Part shown: positions 12,180 through 22,144 of the stretch, one piece after another
Position numbering within the stretch: position 1 is the stretch's first letter
Layout: each line of letters starts with the position of its first letter
DNA from: Loxodes magnus
Taxonomy: Eukaryota > Ciliophora > Karyorelictea > Loxodida > Loxodidae
Length of the DNA: 64,000 nt
Reading direction: 5' to 3'
NCBI GenBank assembly: GCA_946699065.1
Contig: CAMPDV010001209.1
Span: forward strand, 62,001-126,000
Made by a program: the position numbers and the translations under genes
Notes under the pieces: generated by a model
The model's input: only the letters and a program-made list of their open reading frames with translations
What the model was told of the DNA's origin: nothing
The model's database searches: none

Positions 12180-12850
12180 TTTTAAATATATTTGCTTGCT
12201 CAGTTAGCAATCTTCTACTTTCTAACTGTCTTGTCATTAGCTCCAGATTTTAATCACTTATTATCTCTACTCAAAGCCACAGTATTTACTTTATCTGTAT
12301 GATCTTATAAAGTACATACACATTCACCCTATGAGAAATTCCATTTCTTAATAAGTTTACCTTGATTTCCTGATGTTATGAACTTATTATCCTCAATTAT
12401 TAACACTTCACATAATGATTTTTTGGTATTGTTCTTATAAATTATCCTGTCTAGAAATTCTCTATCTTAAATGATTTATCACCAGATCCAGTTACTATAA
12501 AATTATTATCTTTTGATAGCACTATAGATTATACATAATCTGAATGGTCAATTAAAGTTCTCGTACAGTTTCCAGTCTGGAAATCCCAGATCTTTATCGT
12601 TTCATCGTCAGATGCTGAAATTGATCATTTCTGATCATTTGTTATTACTATCGATATAATGTAATCCGTATGTCCATTCAAAGTTCTCGAAAATCTTCCA
12701 GTCTGGAAATCCCAGATCTTTATCGTTTTGTTTCCACTTCCCGATATAGATCATTTCTAATCTTTTGCCATTGCTACCAAGTTAACTGCAAACGAATGTC
12801 CGGTCAAATTTTAGTCTAAAATATTAAAGAATTACTTTTAGATTAGTCGT
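12180..12850 (-). pseudogene. WD40-repeat protein fragment
   Basis: Read on the minus strand from about 12840, this shows about five WD40 repeats. The first two are textbook (LTGHSFAVN ... [10 protein letters not shown], and LNGHTDYIISIVITNDQKW with [17 protein letters not shown]). The third reads [14 protein letters not shown] ... GDKSFKIENFQTG, with Trp lost. After NHYVKC a one-base shift continues into a fourth (GKLIKKWNFSQGECVCTLQ) and a fifth (DHTDKVNTVALSRDNKW). TGA supplies several conserved Trp. A full WD40 propeller has about seven repeats, so the 5' part is missing. WD40 proteins are scaffolds; no specific role can be given. The 3' half recurs at 63870-64000. Confidence 0.7.
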
Positions 12851-13400
12851 AGATAATTTTAATTTCAACTTTTAAAAAGCTCAAGTTTGGCAGTTTTCAT
12901 ATTTAAAAAGAAGAAAAGATATTCTGCCTAGGGATATGCTTCTTTATCTTAAAATTTTTCTTAAAAAATAATTTTAACAAATTATGTTTCTTTATTTTTA
13001 AATTTTTATTTTATAAATTATTTTAATAATTTAATAATAAAATAATTCATTATATGAAAATAATTTTAATTACTTTAAATAAAACACAATTGAATATTTA
13101 AATTATTTATTAGAATCTTGGATAAAGGTATTTTAATATTAAAATATAATTTAATAAAATTATTTTTTCCTTTCAATTAGACTGATATAATTTAAAATAG
13201 TTAAGCATAAATAAGTTTTACAATTTTTATTATTTTAATTTTTTGCTTTTAGTTTATTTAATCAAAGTTATATGCAAGAATTTATATTCTTATTATAGTA
13301 ACTTTGCTTTGCTTTTATTGATTTTAGCTTATTTGAGTTTTAAATCTAGATTGTTTAATAAAAAAGGGTAGATTTCTTTTATAATTAGATTGAATAATAA
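12851..13400. other. AT-rich spacer, nothing recognised
   Basis: Long A/T runs with a few palindromic AT stretches. I see no domain, RNA or repeat shared with the rest of the window. Confidence 0.4.
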
Positions 13401-14191
13401 GTAAAATATTAGATTCTAATGTATTGAAAATAGGTGGTATTAAGAATAGTTTTTCCTTTGCATTTAATAATAAATTAGTGATATAATATTTGATTATTTT
13501 AAGAAAATTAGTTAAAATGGTAACTATAGTAAGTAAAATGTATAGTTTAAAGTATTAAATTGTTTATTTTAGAAATTATTATTTAATTATCCACTTTCTT
13601 ATTACTAATTCATTTAAACTTTTTATTTAACTAATCTCTTCTTTTATATTTACAAAAGTACTTTATTACTTATAATTCATATTTAACCTAAGCTAATTTC
13701 CTTATACTAATTTAATTAAAAAATAAAAGAAACCAAATAAATAAGAGTATCACACAGTGAAATGCTTACATTATTTCTAATTCTAGTTTATAAACTTAAA
13801 ACCTTTATTAAATAAGCTTTACTATGTTAACTACTTCTATTAAGAAGCTTCAAATTACTATTTACAAATTTATAGTCTAATTTTAGTTCTTATTAGAATT
13901 GAGAAGAAATAAATATCTTTAAAATAAATAATAAATAGATAAGTCTTTAAACAGCACTTCAATGTCGATCAGCTCTTTAATAAAGATTTTTAAAATAAAA
14001 TAGATTATTTTCTGAAGTCTTCCATAGTGCTAGCATTCATTTGCGAATCTTGTCTTCTATAGGCCTGTTACCGGAATGCTCCATAAGAGACCTTAGTATC
14101 TGGAATCTTTCATCATTAACACTACTTGATACCTCTTCAGTCTCTTCTTCTCTTGGTTCCTATCAAGATTCTTGCTCTGTTCTTCGCCCAT
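13400..14191 (-). CDS. Hypothetical protein, minus strand (candidate)
   Basis: An ATG on the minus strand at 14191 opens a frame MGEEQSKNLDRNQEKKRLKR that stays open far downstream and includes mixed hydrophobic and charged helices (KELIDIEVLFKDLS, YKLELEIMQAFHCVILL, KYKRRDQLNKKFKW). A second frame in the first 230 bases also looks real (EPREEETEEVSSSVNDER, then ILRSLMEHSGNRPIEDKIRK), so the true frame of the 5' part is uncertain and an intron or frameshift is possible. The 13990-14220 part is clearly richer in GC than its surroundings, which supports coding. It is divergent from the gene at 14232, only about 40 bases away, so the two may share a promoter. No family recognised. Confidence 0.4.
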
Positions 14192-14231
14192 GGGGTACTT
14201 CCTGATAACAGAGTTTAAATCAATTCAGTTG

Positions 14232-15215
14232 ATGGATTGTTCCTTCCTATTTAAAATGAAATTAATAATACATATAGAAGTTTTTGAACCTATTCTTCAA
14301 ATTCTGTCTTCGGTAAAAGCATTTAAAATTTACTAAGAAATAAAAATTCGTAAGATTGAATATTTCATATTTTAAGAGCTATTTAGTAATAAAGAAATAA
14401 GAGAAAAGCTATTAGCAGTATAAAAGGAATTTTAAATAAGAAAAGCAGCTTCTATAATCAAAAGAAGGTATTAAAAACTATTTAGAGCCATACTTAAGTA
14501 TAACTAAAATCAATCTTTAAGTATTTATTTATTAGTTAAGGATATTAATTATTAAGAGCCTATATATTAGCTTTTAATAATAGTATTAGAGTTTAAAAAA
14601 AAGGAGAAGATTATGTAATCTCAGTTCTAAAATTGAATAGAAAGTATAAGATTACCATTCAAGATATAATAGATAAATTTGATTAGAGATGTAATTCTTT
14701 ATTTGTTATAAGGGTAATAACAGTACTGTGATATAATTTGAGATTTATTAAAGTTCGTTTGAAAAATGAATGAAATAGATATACAATAAGTATTGTTAGA
14801 TTATAAGCCTTAAAGCTTAAATAATGATAAACTATTAGCTAGTTTGTTATTATTTATTGGTTCGTTGTTGCATCCTTATCGTTCATATCTGTAATCTGAG
14901 TCTGCATATAAATATTTAGCTCTACTATTTAATTTATAAAGGTAGTTAATAAGAATATGCAAAACAAATAGATTTGAAAACTATGATGACTTTTGCCTTG
15001 AAATAGATTTGATTTAGTTAGTTAGTTCCGAACTAGATATAAATAATTGGATTTAGTTTGATTTAAATAATTTGTATTAAGTTGCTTATTTTAAAAATGA
15101 AGAGAATGATATAGCTGCATTAAATGAATTGCTTAATTAATTAGATATATAACTCCTTTTTGTTGTTAATGAAATTGATTAGTGTTATTTTATTGTTTTT
15201 ATAGTGTAAAATTGA
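14232..15215 (+). CDS. Hypothetical protein, single copy, about 327 residues
   Basis: One uninterrupted frame runs from an ATG at 14232 (a second in-frame ATG lies at 14256) to a TGA at 15213-15215. It reads MKLIIHIEVFEPILQILSSV, then EIREKLLAVQKEFQIRKAAS and IIKRRYQKLFRAILKYN, then an even mix of helices (KLLASLLLFIGSLLHPYRSY, NDIAALNELLNQLD). The basic IRKAASIIKRRYQKLFR stretch resembles a calmodulin-binding IQ helix but lacks a clear IQ pair, so I do not assign it. TGA encodes internal Trp (QNWIES, IIWDLLKFVWKM) and TAA/TAG encode many Gln. There is no second copy in the window and no frameshift. The end is the first in-frame TGA followed by simple AT sequence. Function unknown. Confidence 0.6.
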
Positions 15216-16060
15216 ATTGGTAACTAAAATATAGGGAATCTATAAGCATTATTAGTTATTAAAATAATCATATTAATTAATTTTTTCTTTATATTTTTTA
15301 TTTTAATTTTATAATTTTTATTCCATTTTTACCTATTTCTATGTAATTTTCTAGTGAAAAATAATGGTGATATTGAATGTATTTAGAAACAAATATTCTA
15401 AATTTGTCTAAATAATTTTAAGTTCTTAATTACCTTATAATACCTTAAATTATTTTACTTTTATCTTACTAAACTTTTATTACTGCATTTTTTATGTTTC
15501 CATCATATTTTTTAAGATTAGCAGACTATTAATCTGATCATTTTGTAATTTATTAAATAAATAGTCTTTCAAATTGATGAAATTATAATTTTAATATTTT
15601 CATCATTTTTGCTGATTGACAGTTTTTTAAATTTGCAAAATAGTAATTTAATAGCTATAAGTTTCCTATAGTACGTTTTTCTATTAAATTTAGTTAAATC
15701 TTTATTTATTAATTAATAATCAATATATTGCATTTAAGATTATACCTTTAATACTTTATAAATACCTTAAACAATACTATTTTAACATAACTATCTCAAA
15801 TTCAAAACTACATTCAATTACCAAAATTACTCATCTCATATTCAAAAACTAACAATAGTACACACAAACCTACAAACACATAACCATCCAAAATTAACAT
15901 ACACAAATCTACACTCAATTCCTTAATTCATTACCTAAATTAAACATTTTTACACCAAACTTAAACAACACCCAAATCCTTAGAGAAATCGCTAAAACAT
16001 TTTAGCCCTTACCGACAAAATTTAGGATCGGAAAAATAAATATATGCTCTTGCTGGGACC
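15216..16060. other. Intergenic, with a strand-asymmetric G-depleted tract
   Basis: Apart from ordinary AT-rich sequence, 15770-15985 consists almost only of A, C and T on the plus strand. It lies directly upstream of the gene at 16061. I see no protein or RNA in it. Similar tracts lie inside the RING-Kelch linker. Confidence 0.5.
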
Positions 16061-16651
16061 ATGAAAAGTAAACAAAATTAAAAAGGATCTCATACAGCAG
16101 GAGGACGATAATGAAATCCACATAGTGGACAGATAAGCGAAGACAGGAATATTACTATAGATAGACAAATTTTCTACAGTATTAATGATAATTGAAGAAT
16201 AGTAAGACGAGAATTTTGGCTATACTAAAATTAAATTATCCATTTAGAAAATTAAGAAAAAAAATCTAAAGAATCGAATAGAAAAGCATAATAAGTTAGA
16301 CTATTCTAAGCGATGCTATATTAATAGAAATTAAACAGTCAACAATTAAAATCTAAACAAATTCGAACCATAAAAAGATTAAGAATGTAGAATTTGTAAT
16401 ACGATAGGACTCTTTTGGGGAAAATGAAGGAAAGTGAGAAAAAACTGAAAGATAAGTATTGAAATATGATGATCTCCATTTATTCAATATAATTCAGGAA
16501 CAAATATAAGAAGAAGTAAAGAAATTCTAATTTGTTCAATCAATCCTGGAAATATGAGGCCTAGAGTAGATAGAGCAACAAAGGAACAAATATTAAGGTA
16601 GGAACGAAGTGAAAATATGATATTATAAAGGATTTATTTTAAAAATATTGA
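16061..16651 (+). CDS. Hypothetical basic protein, single copy, about 196 residues or longer
   Basis: An ATG at 16061 opens MKSKQNQKGSHTAGGRQWNP, then HSGQISEDRNITIDRQIFYS and INDNWRIVRREFWLYQNQ. The rest is Lys/Arg/Gln-rich (RTIKRLRMQNLQYDRTLLG, KMKESEKKLKDKYWN). TGA encodes Trp at several places. The first plausible end is TGA at 16649-16651 after IIKDLFQKY. The frame also continues coherently (VFKLNNVSKYMDVYYIHQ) to paired TAA codons at 16877-16882, so the protein may be about 80 residues longer. Its G-poor upstream tract and sharp start favour a real gene. No family recognised and no other copy here. Confidence 0.5.
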
Positions 16652-17285
16652 TTTAAATTTCCTTTTAATTAAATACAGCCATTTTTATAAAAGCAAGGTT
16701 AATATTTGCAAAATGATGATAATTAAATTTGCCAGTTGTAAAATAATAAAAATGAATATAAATTTGTATTTAAGCTTAATAATGTTAGCAAGTATATGGA
16801 TGTTTACTATATACATTAAAGTATTAATAATAAGAAAATGTAGAATAAATTTATAATTGTAAAGCTATATTTTATTTAATAAATTATTGTATATAAATAT
16901 TTTTTTATTTAAATATAAAAAGCAATAATTTAAGTTGTTAATACTAATCAAATATTCAAATATTATCCTTAGTTTAATATCTTATTTTCAATATACAATC
17001 CTACCTGTCTCTAGTTTATTCAATCATAGCTTTTAATTTTAGTCTATCACTTTTATGCATATTATTATTTTATACATTTATAGATCAAACAATCCAATTC
17101 CTAATTTTTACCTATCATTTTCTTATAACTCATTTATTCCCCAGCAGAACCAGCTGATACAAGTATATGAACTAAAGGTGCTAGAGTAACTAAAATAACT
17201 AAAGTATCTTACTAAAAGTAAGTAAAGCAAATAAGGAGAGTAAAAGCCCTTTAGAAAGATAAAGAAGAGATAAATAGGGTGACCA
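16652..17285 (+). other. Possible 3' continuation and short coding fragment before the rRNA
   Basis: To 16880 this may be the C-terminus of the previous gene. From 17140 to 17285 a frame reads PAEPADTSIWTKGARVTKIT, then VKQIRRVKALQKDKEE, basic and coherent, up to the rRNA boundary. It has no clear start and I do not recognise it. Confidence 0.3.
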
Positions 17286-18215
17286 TGAAAAAGTCTTAGC
17301 AGATCATATGTGATTACTCTTATGTGTACAACCCCAGGTCAATATTTATTGGTCTACAAAGGATCTGTCCTTTCTGCTTGCATGTGGATTACTCGTCTAT
17401 TCTGTTAACAGAAATGAAGAGAGCTTAGGGATGCAAAAAGTATTGGCTTCATAAGTAGATATAAGGCATCGCTCCCAAATTAGATTCTGACTTAGAGACG
17501 TTCAGTCATAATCTATACAGATGGTAGCGTAACCAAATGGGCTGTTCAACCAATGGCGATACCAGTGATCTGGACCAACGGTTCCTCTCGTACTGAGTTG
17601 GATTATTATGGCGATGCAGTGGTCAATACAGTAAAATTAAACTGGTTCACTACGGTCTAAACCCAGTTCACGTTCTCTTTTGACGGATGAACAATACGAC
17701 ATTTGGTGAATTCAGCTTCACAATGATAGGAAGAACCGTCATTGAAGAATCAAAGGCATCGTCGCTATGAACGCTTGGCTGCCCCAGGCCAGTTATCCCT
17801 GTGGTAATTTTTCTGACACCTCTTGCTTAAAACTCGTAAAAGGCAAAGGATCGATAGCCCATGATTTCCCAGTTCATCCTGACACTGAGAGGTTGAATGA
17901 AGCCAAATTTTCCCCTTTTGATCTGTGAGCGGTTTCTGTCCGCTCTGAGCTGGCCTTAGGATACCTGTGTTATCTTCTAACAGATGTGCCGCCCCAGTCA
18001 AACTCCCTACCTGGCGGTTTCTCCCATCCAGTTACATTGCTAGAAAGTTTCTGTATCCGCTCTTGGTAGGGGCTTGAAGCCTGGCTGCTCATAGCGATGG
18101 AGATCCCTAGCAGCTGTGCCTGGAGCACAACAGGATATCCCCGTTATTCAATAAAAGAGAGCGTCGGGTCGTGCAATCGGAAAAAGTTTGCGGTCCAAAA
18201 ACTCTTTTAGTTGAA
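17286..18215 (-). rRNA. Large-subunit (28S) rRNA, 3' part only, diverged
   Basis: The minus strand holds about 0.93 kb of the 3' end of eukaryotic 28S rRNA. Unmistakable landmarks are the sarcin-ricin loop (AGTACGAGAGGAACC, near 17590), the block ACCACAGGGATAACTGGC (near 17800) and GACTGGGGCGGCACATCTGT (near 17985). The 5' two thirds of the molecule are missing and the sequence stops abruptly at 18215. Some normally invariant positions differ: the usual GAGACAGGTTAGT reads GAACCAGTTTAAT near 17640. The piece is therefore probably a pseudogene or insertion rather than a working rDNA unit. Its GC content is far above the surroundings. There is no second copy in the window. Confidence 0.92.
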
Positions 18216-18400
18216 ATTAATTAAATAGTTCTGCACTTACGTAATAGGAATTATCCCTTTTTATCTATCACTTTAATGATTTTAATGATAATCTTATTGA
18301 GATACTTCACATATCCCTTATCCTAAATACAATATAAAGTTAGAGACTGATAATTATCTTTACTTATACTAAATAGTTTTTAATATTCTCTGGTTATTTT
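18216..18400. other. Spacer between rRNA fragment and next gene
   Basis: AT-rich, no feature recognised. It is likely to contain the upstream region of the gene starting at 18401. Confidence 0.4.
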
Positions 18401-19102
18401 ATGAAGGAACGCTTTGCAATTATTAGGCTTTAGTGTAATGATGCTATGGTTTCTACATTTTAACTTTTATTAAAGCTTATAAATATCTTTCAAACATCTC
18501 TTACAATTGATTAGCATTCTAACTTGTTAGGCCTTTGAGCTCTTGATGAAACAGTTGTTGACATAATTAAGACTTAGCAGATTGAGATTTTATTTGAATC
18601 TAGTAAAAATAAGTTTAATATTATTCACATAGATAACTACTATTTAAACTGAAGGAAATAAAAGTAGCTTAATTAACTATAATAGGCTATTTATTAGTTA
18701 AGATATAATTAATAGTTACTTTTAAAATTATACCATTAATGCAAGAAATTTCCCTCTAATTTGTTATTTACTTATACAAACTTAGTTTGCAAACATGTAC
18801 ATAGAAACTGATAAAGAGAAGAGCAAGATTATTTAAAAATAGTACCATATGCTTAGAATTATAATAAATCCTTAAATGCTTTAACTATATCTTACAGATT
18901 TTAGAAGCTAAGTATTTAATAACCTCAACATTACAAATATCCAATTAGACTAACCTATCAAATTTATTACCAAGTACTTTATAACCTAGAATTAATGCTT
19001 CATTTTATAATGTATACTCCATATATCAAGAGGATAAGTTAGAAGAGATATTTAATTATTGTATTTTCTTATTTGAGATAGAGTAGTAAGAAAGATATTT
19101 GA
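18401..19102 (+). CDS. Hypothetical protein, single copy, at least 233 residues
   Basis: An ATG at 18401 opens a continuous frame: MKERFAIIRLQCNDAMVS, then HSNLLGLWALDETVVDIIKT and QIEILFESSKNKFNIIHIDN. Next come KFPSNLLFTYTNLVCKHVHR, EEQDYLKIVPYAQNYNKS and YQIYYQVLYNLELMLHFI. Amino-acid use is balanced (D, E, V, P, T, S all present), unlike spacer translations. TGA gives Trp several times. The last in-frame TGA (19100-19102, after KKDI) is the probable stop; the frame stays coherent to about 19260, where LINE C begins, so the end is uncertain. No domain recognised and no other copy in the window. Confidence 0.55.
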
Positions 19103-19261
19103 GAGCTTTTAGTAATTTAAAATTAAAAAAACAGATAAGAGGAAACAATGAATGGAAATAGTCTTAGAACTCAGCCTTTAAATCCTTATCTCTATTTTTC
19201 TTTATTAGTAGCATTCTATTTGAGATAATAAGAGATTTAATGCTTTTACATAGCAGATAAA

Positions 19262-22040
19262 CTTTCCTCTCTACTTTCCTTAAAATTCTTCATATTCTTT
19301 TCGTTTATTAATATCCATAGTGCAAATTTTCTCTACTTTAATTATTTTTATATTCCTTTTCAAATTTTGTTTAAGTTTCCTTAATTAATTTAATCTAGGA
19401 AAATATTTAATTTAGGTATTCTTATCTTTTTTTGATGTATTCTAAATTTTATCCTTGCTTCTTATCTCATTTTAATATAATTATCAATTTATTACCATCT
19501 TTATCTAATTAGATATTTTACTTACTTCACTTACTATTAGAAATGTTTTCTTAGTTTTATTGTTTCTGCTGTAAATAGTATTTTCTCATTTAATTTGCTA
19601 CAATCCAAATATCGCTTTAGACGCTTCTTGAATGTATTCTGATCATATTTCATAATATACTTCGCTATCTAAAGTTTCAAATTCGCTAATATCTCTTTTT
19701 CTCTAATCTTCCTTTGAATCTCTCTTCAACCTTTTATTGCTTTAATATTTGAAAGCTTATCCTTTTAATTTATGGCTTTTTTCCAAATTCTTCCGCAATT
19801 TTTAACTTTATTTTGACTGGCTAATAATCTTCTATTAGTCTCTTTTTATAGAATTTTGTGCTGATAATTTTAGGCGCTATATATTGATCTGTTAAGATTT
19901 AATCTATATTGAATTTTTCTTTCCCCTTTGTTGTGATAAGGTTGGATCTTTATACTCTAAAAAATAATCTTTCATCAAGTTAAGTAAGTACTAGACTGTA
20001 TTATTCTGTTCATTCGATAAAAATTGGGGAATATGCGCATTAAAATCCCCTAATATTAGCATTTATAATCCTCTGCTGTTTGCTTCTATTAAGTATTATT
20101 ATTGATTTTCATAAAAGGTTATTAGTTAATCAGAGTTGGATGTTATAGTGCTATATATGTTTATCAATGCTAGCCAATCATCAAGTGTTAAACCATTTAA
20201 TCTTCCTCTAAAATAATTCTGCTTGATTGAGATTCGCTATATCTAATACCTTGGTTCGGCTGGTAATTCCATCTTTTATATAAAATGATACTCCTTTGCA
20301 GTATTTTGTGCTCAATTTTATAATTGCTCTGAATCCGTATATATAAGATGTTTCAGCAGTTTTATCCACAAATATTTCTTTAATCGCCATAATTTCTATC
20401 TTCTTTTCACACATAAACTTGCTTAATTTTTCCTTGTTTTATTTTATTCCTCTGACATTTGCTATATCTATGTTTAATTCTTTCTATTTTATTATTTTAG
20501 TATTTCCTTGTACTTCCTTGTACTTCCTATTTTTCTTGCTCCTCCTACCCTGCAATTTTAGTTCCTCTTCTTTAATAGCGTGAAAACCAAATCATTTTAA
20601 TGTTTATTATTTTTCCTTTACTTATATCTTAATTTTTTAATTGATACTTTCATCCTTGCCATTATATTTTTTTAATCTTTTTTGAGACAGCATTGTGTTT
20701 ATGTATACTTCCTTCCTGTCACTGCTTTCTAGTTGTTTCAGTTTTTTTGCCATATTTCCTATTTTATTTTCTGTTTTTTGTGACATTGATAGTTTCGTCT
20801 CAGTTTTATTTATTTAATTTTGTAGTTAAATATCTATTAAAATATATCACTTTTAAAGTCGCTTTAATATTGTATAAACTTTTTGCTTTTGCTAGAAATA
20901 AAACGTGGTGATCTATTTGAAGTTTATTCTCTTCAGTTTTTTTCGCTTTCTTTTCCTTCGCTATCTGTTTCTCTTTATAATAAGGTATTTTATTCCTGTT
21001 TATTCCTGATTTCCGAATTCATCAACTTGATTTTATACTTCCTTAGCATTTCTAATTGTTTCCTTTATAGCTTTTTTTCTTAAGTATCAATTTGAGCTGA
21101 GCCATTTTTGGTTACAGTTCATACATTTTAAAATTGATGGTTGGCGATACAACGATACGTGTATGGGATTTCCACACTGACTCAAGTAAGTGCTTATATC
21201 TCCTTCGTCTAACTTATCTGGTATATTTTCTGCGTCTTTGATCTCCTTCAATTCTAAATAAGTTTTAATTTTTCCATTGGCTCCCTTTGTACCTTTTACG
21301 GTTCCGATCTCTGTATATATTATTTTCCGTACTATCGATGGGTTTTTACTTGGCTAAAACTTTATTACATGTAAAGTGTTCAATGAATCAGGTAGTTCTT
21401 AATGTTGTAGAATTTCTCTATATTTCTTTGCTCTGTTGGTATTAAAAAATTCTTCACTTCCATGTTTAATTATTTCCAATTTGTGAGAGTGTTTCTTTAT
21501 TTTTTAATCACATAATAATTATTCCTATCTGAAAGATTTTCACATTCTAAATATTTTTACCATATTCTTAATTCAAACATCTGAGAAATGCTTGAATTAT
21601 TTCATTTTCTTGCCTTTCTGCTGGACTGAGTCTTTGTTTGTAGTAATTTTCTTCTAAAAATTGATTGAAATAGGTAACTCCTACTCTTTTAGCAGTTTTT
21701 AGCTGCATATTCTCGTCATCATTTTATGGAATTTGCTCATTCTTTTATTCTTCCATTATAAGGGTTTGCACAGAGTTGTGGTTGAATTGATTTTCTAATC
21801 TACCTACTTTTTTCTAATAGGTTGCTTAGTTTTAAGATTTCTATCACTTTTTCTTGTGCATTACTTCTAGTAATTAAAGATTTTGTAACAGAGACGTTTT
21901 ACTTAAAAATAATATCAAATATATATAGTAAAGCTCTTTCATGCCTCTGTTAAATTTAATAACCAATTTCGATTCAAGTCTGGCATCATGTGGAATATGA
22001 GATTGCTACTTGATATAATAGCTTAATATTGTAGTATTTA
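19262..22040 (-). mobile_element. LINE family C, copy 1, lacking RT
   Basis: This is a minus-strand non-LTR element whose 5' end is near 22040. The N-terminal region (about 21600-21850) has short coiled-coil helices. The endonuclease lies at about 19850-20430: CEKKIEIMAIKEIFVDKT, then YIYGFRAIIKLSTKY, KGVSFYIKDGITSRTKV, LDDWLALINIYSTITSN and LGDFNAHIPQF (20029-20061). The catalytic GDFNAH motif is intact here, unlike in the other two copies. The copy stops at 19262, where its homologues continue into RT. It matches 37262-39990 and 56160-58890 and marks the left edge of tandem unit 1. Confidence 0.7.
21130..21190 (+). pseudogene. WD40-repeat fragment inside LINE C, copy 1
   Basis: On the plus strand, antisense to LINE C, a short frame reads LMVGDTTIRVWDFHTDSS, the end of a WD repeat. 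The DNA agrees with the WD40 relic at 12.6 kb over ACGATA and nearly all of TGGGATTTCCAGACTG, so common origin is likely. Copies lie at 39090-39150 and 57990-58050. Confidence 0.45.
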
Positions 22041-22144
22041 AGTAAATAAAGTAATAATGTAATAATAGATATTTATATACTAATTTTTGATGGTAACTGT
22101 TATAAATTACCTTTATAGCTTTTGTAGTCTAAATAATAATAAAA

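Noticed and set aside
14330..14520. IQ calmodulin-binding motif in the 327-residue protein
   Set aside because: The basic helix is similar, but the Ile-Gln pair and the spacing to the Arg-Gly are missing.
17765..18001. Minus-strand open frame of 78 codons
   Set aside because: It lies wholly within the 28S rRNA fragment and its sequence is explained by conserved rRNA.
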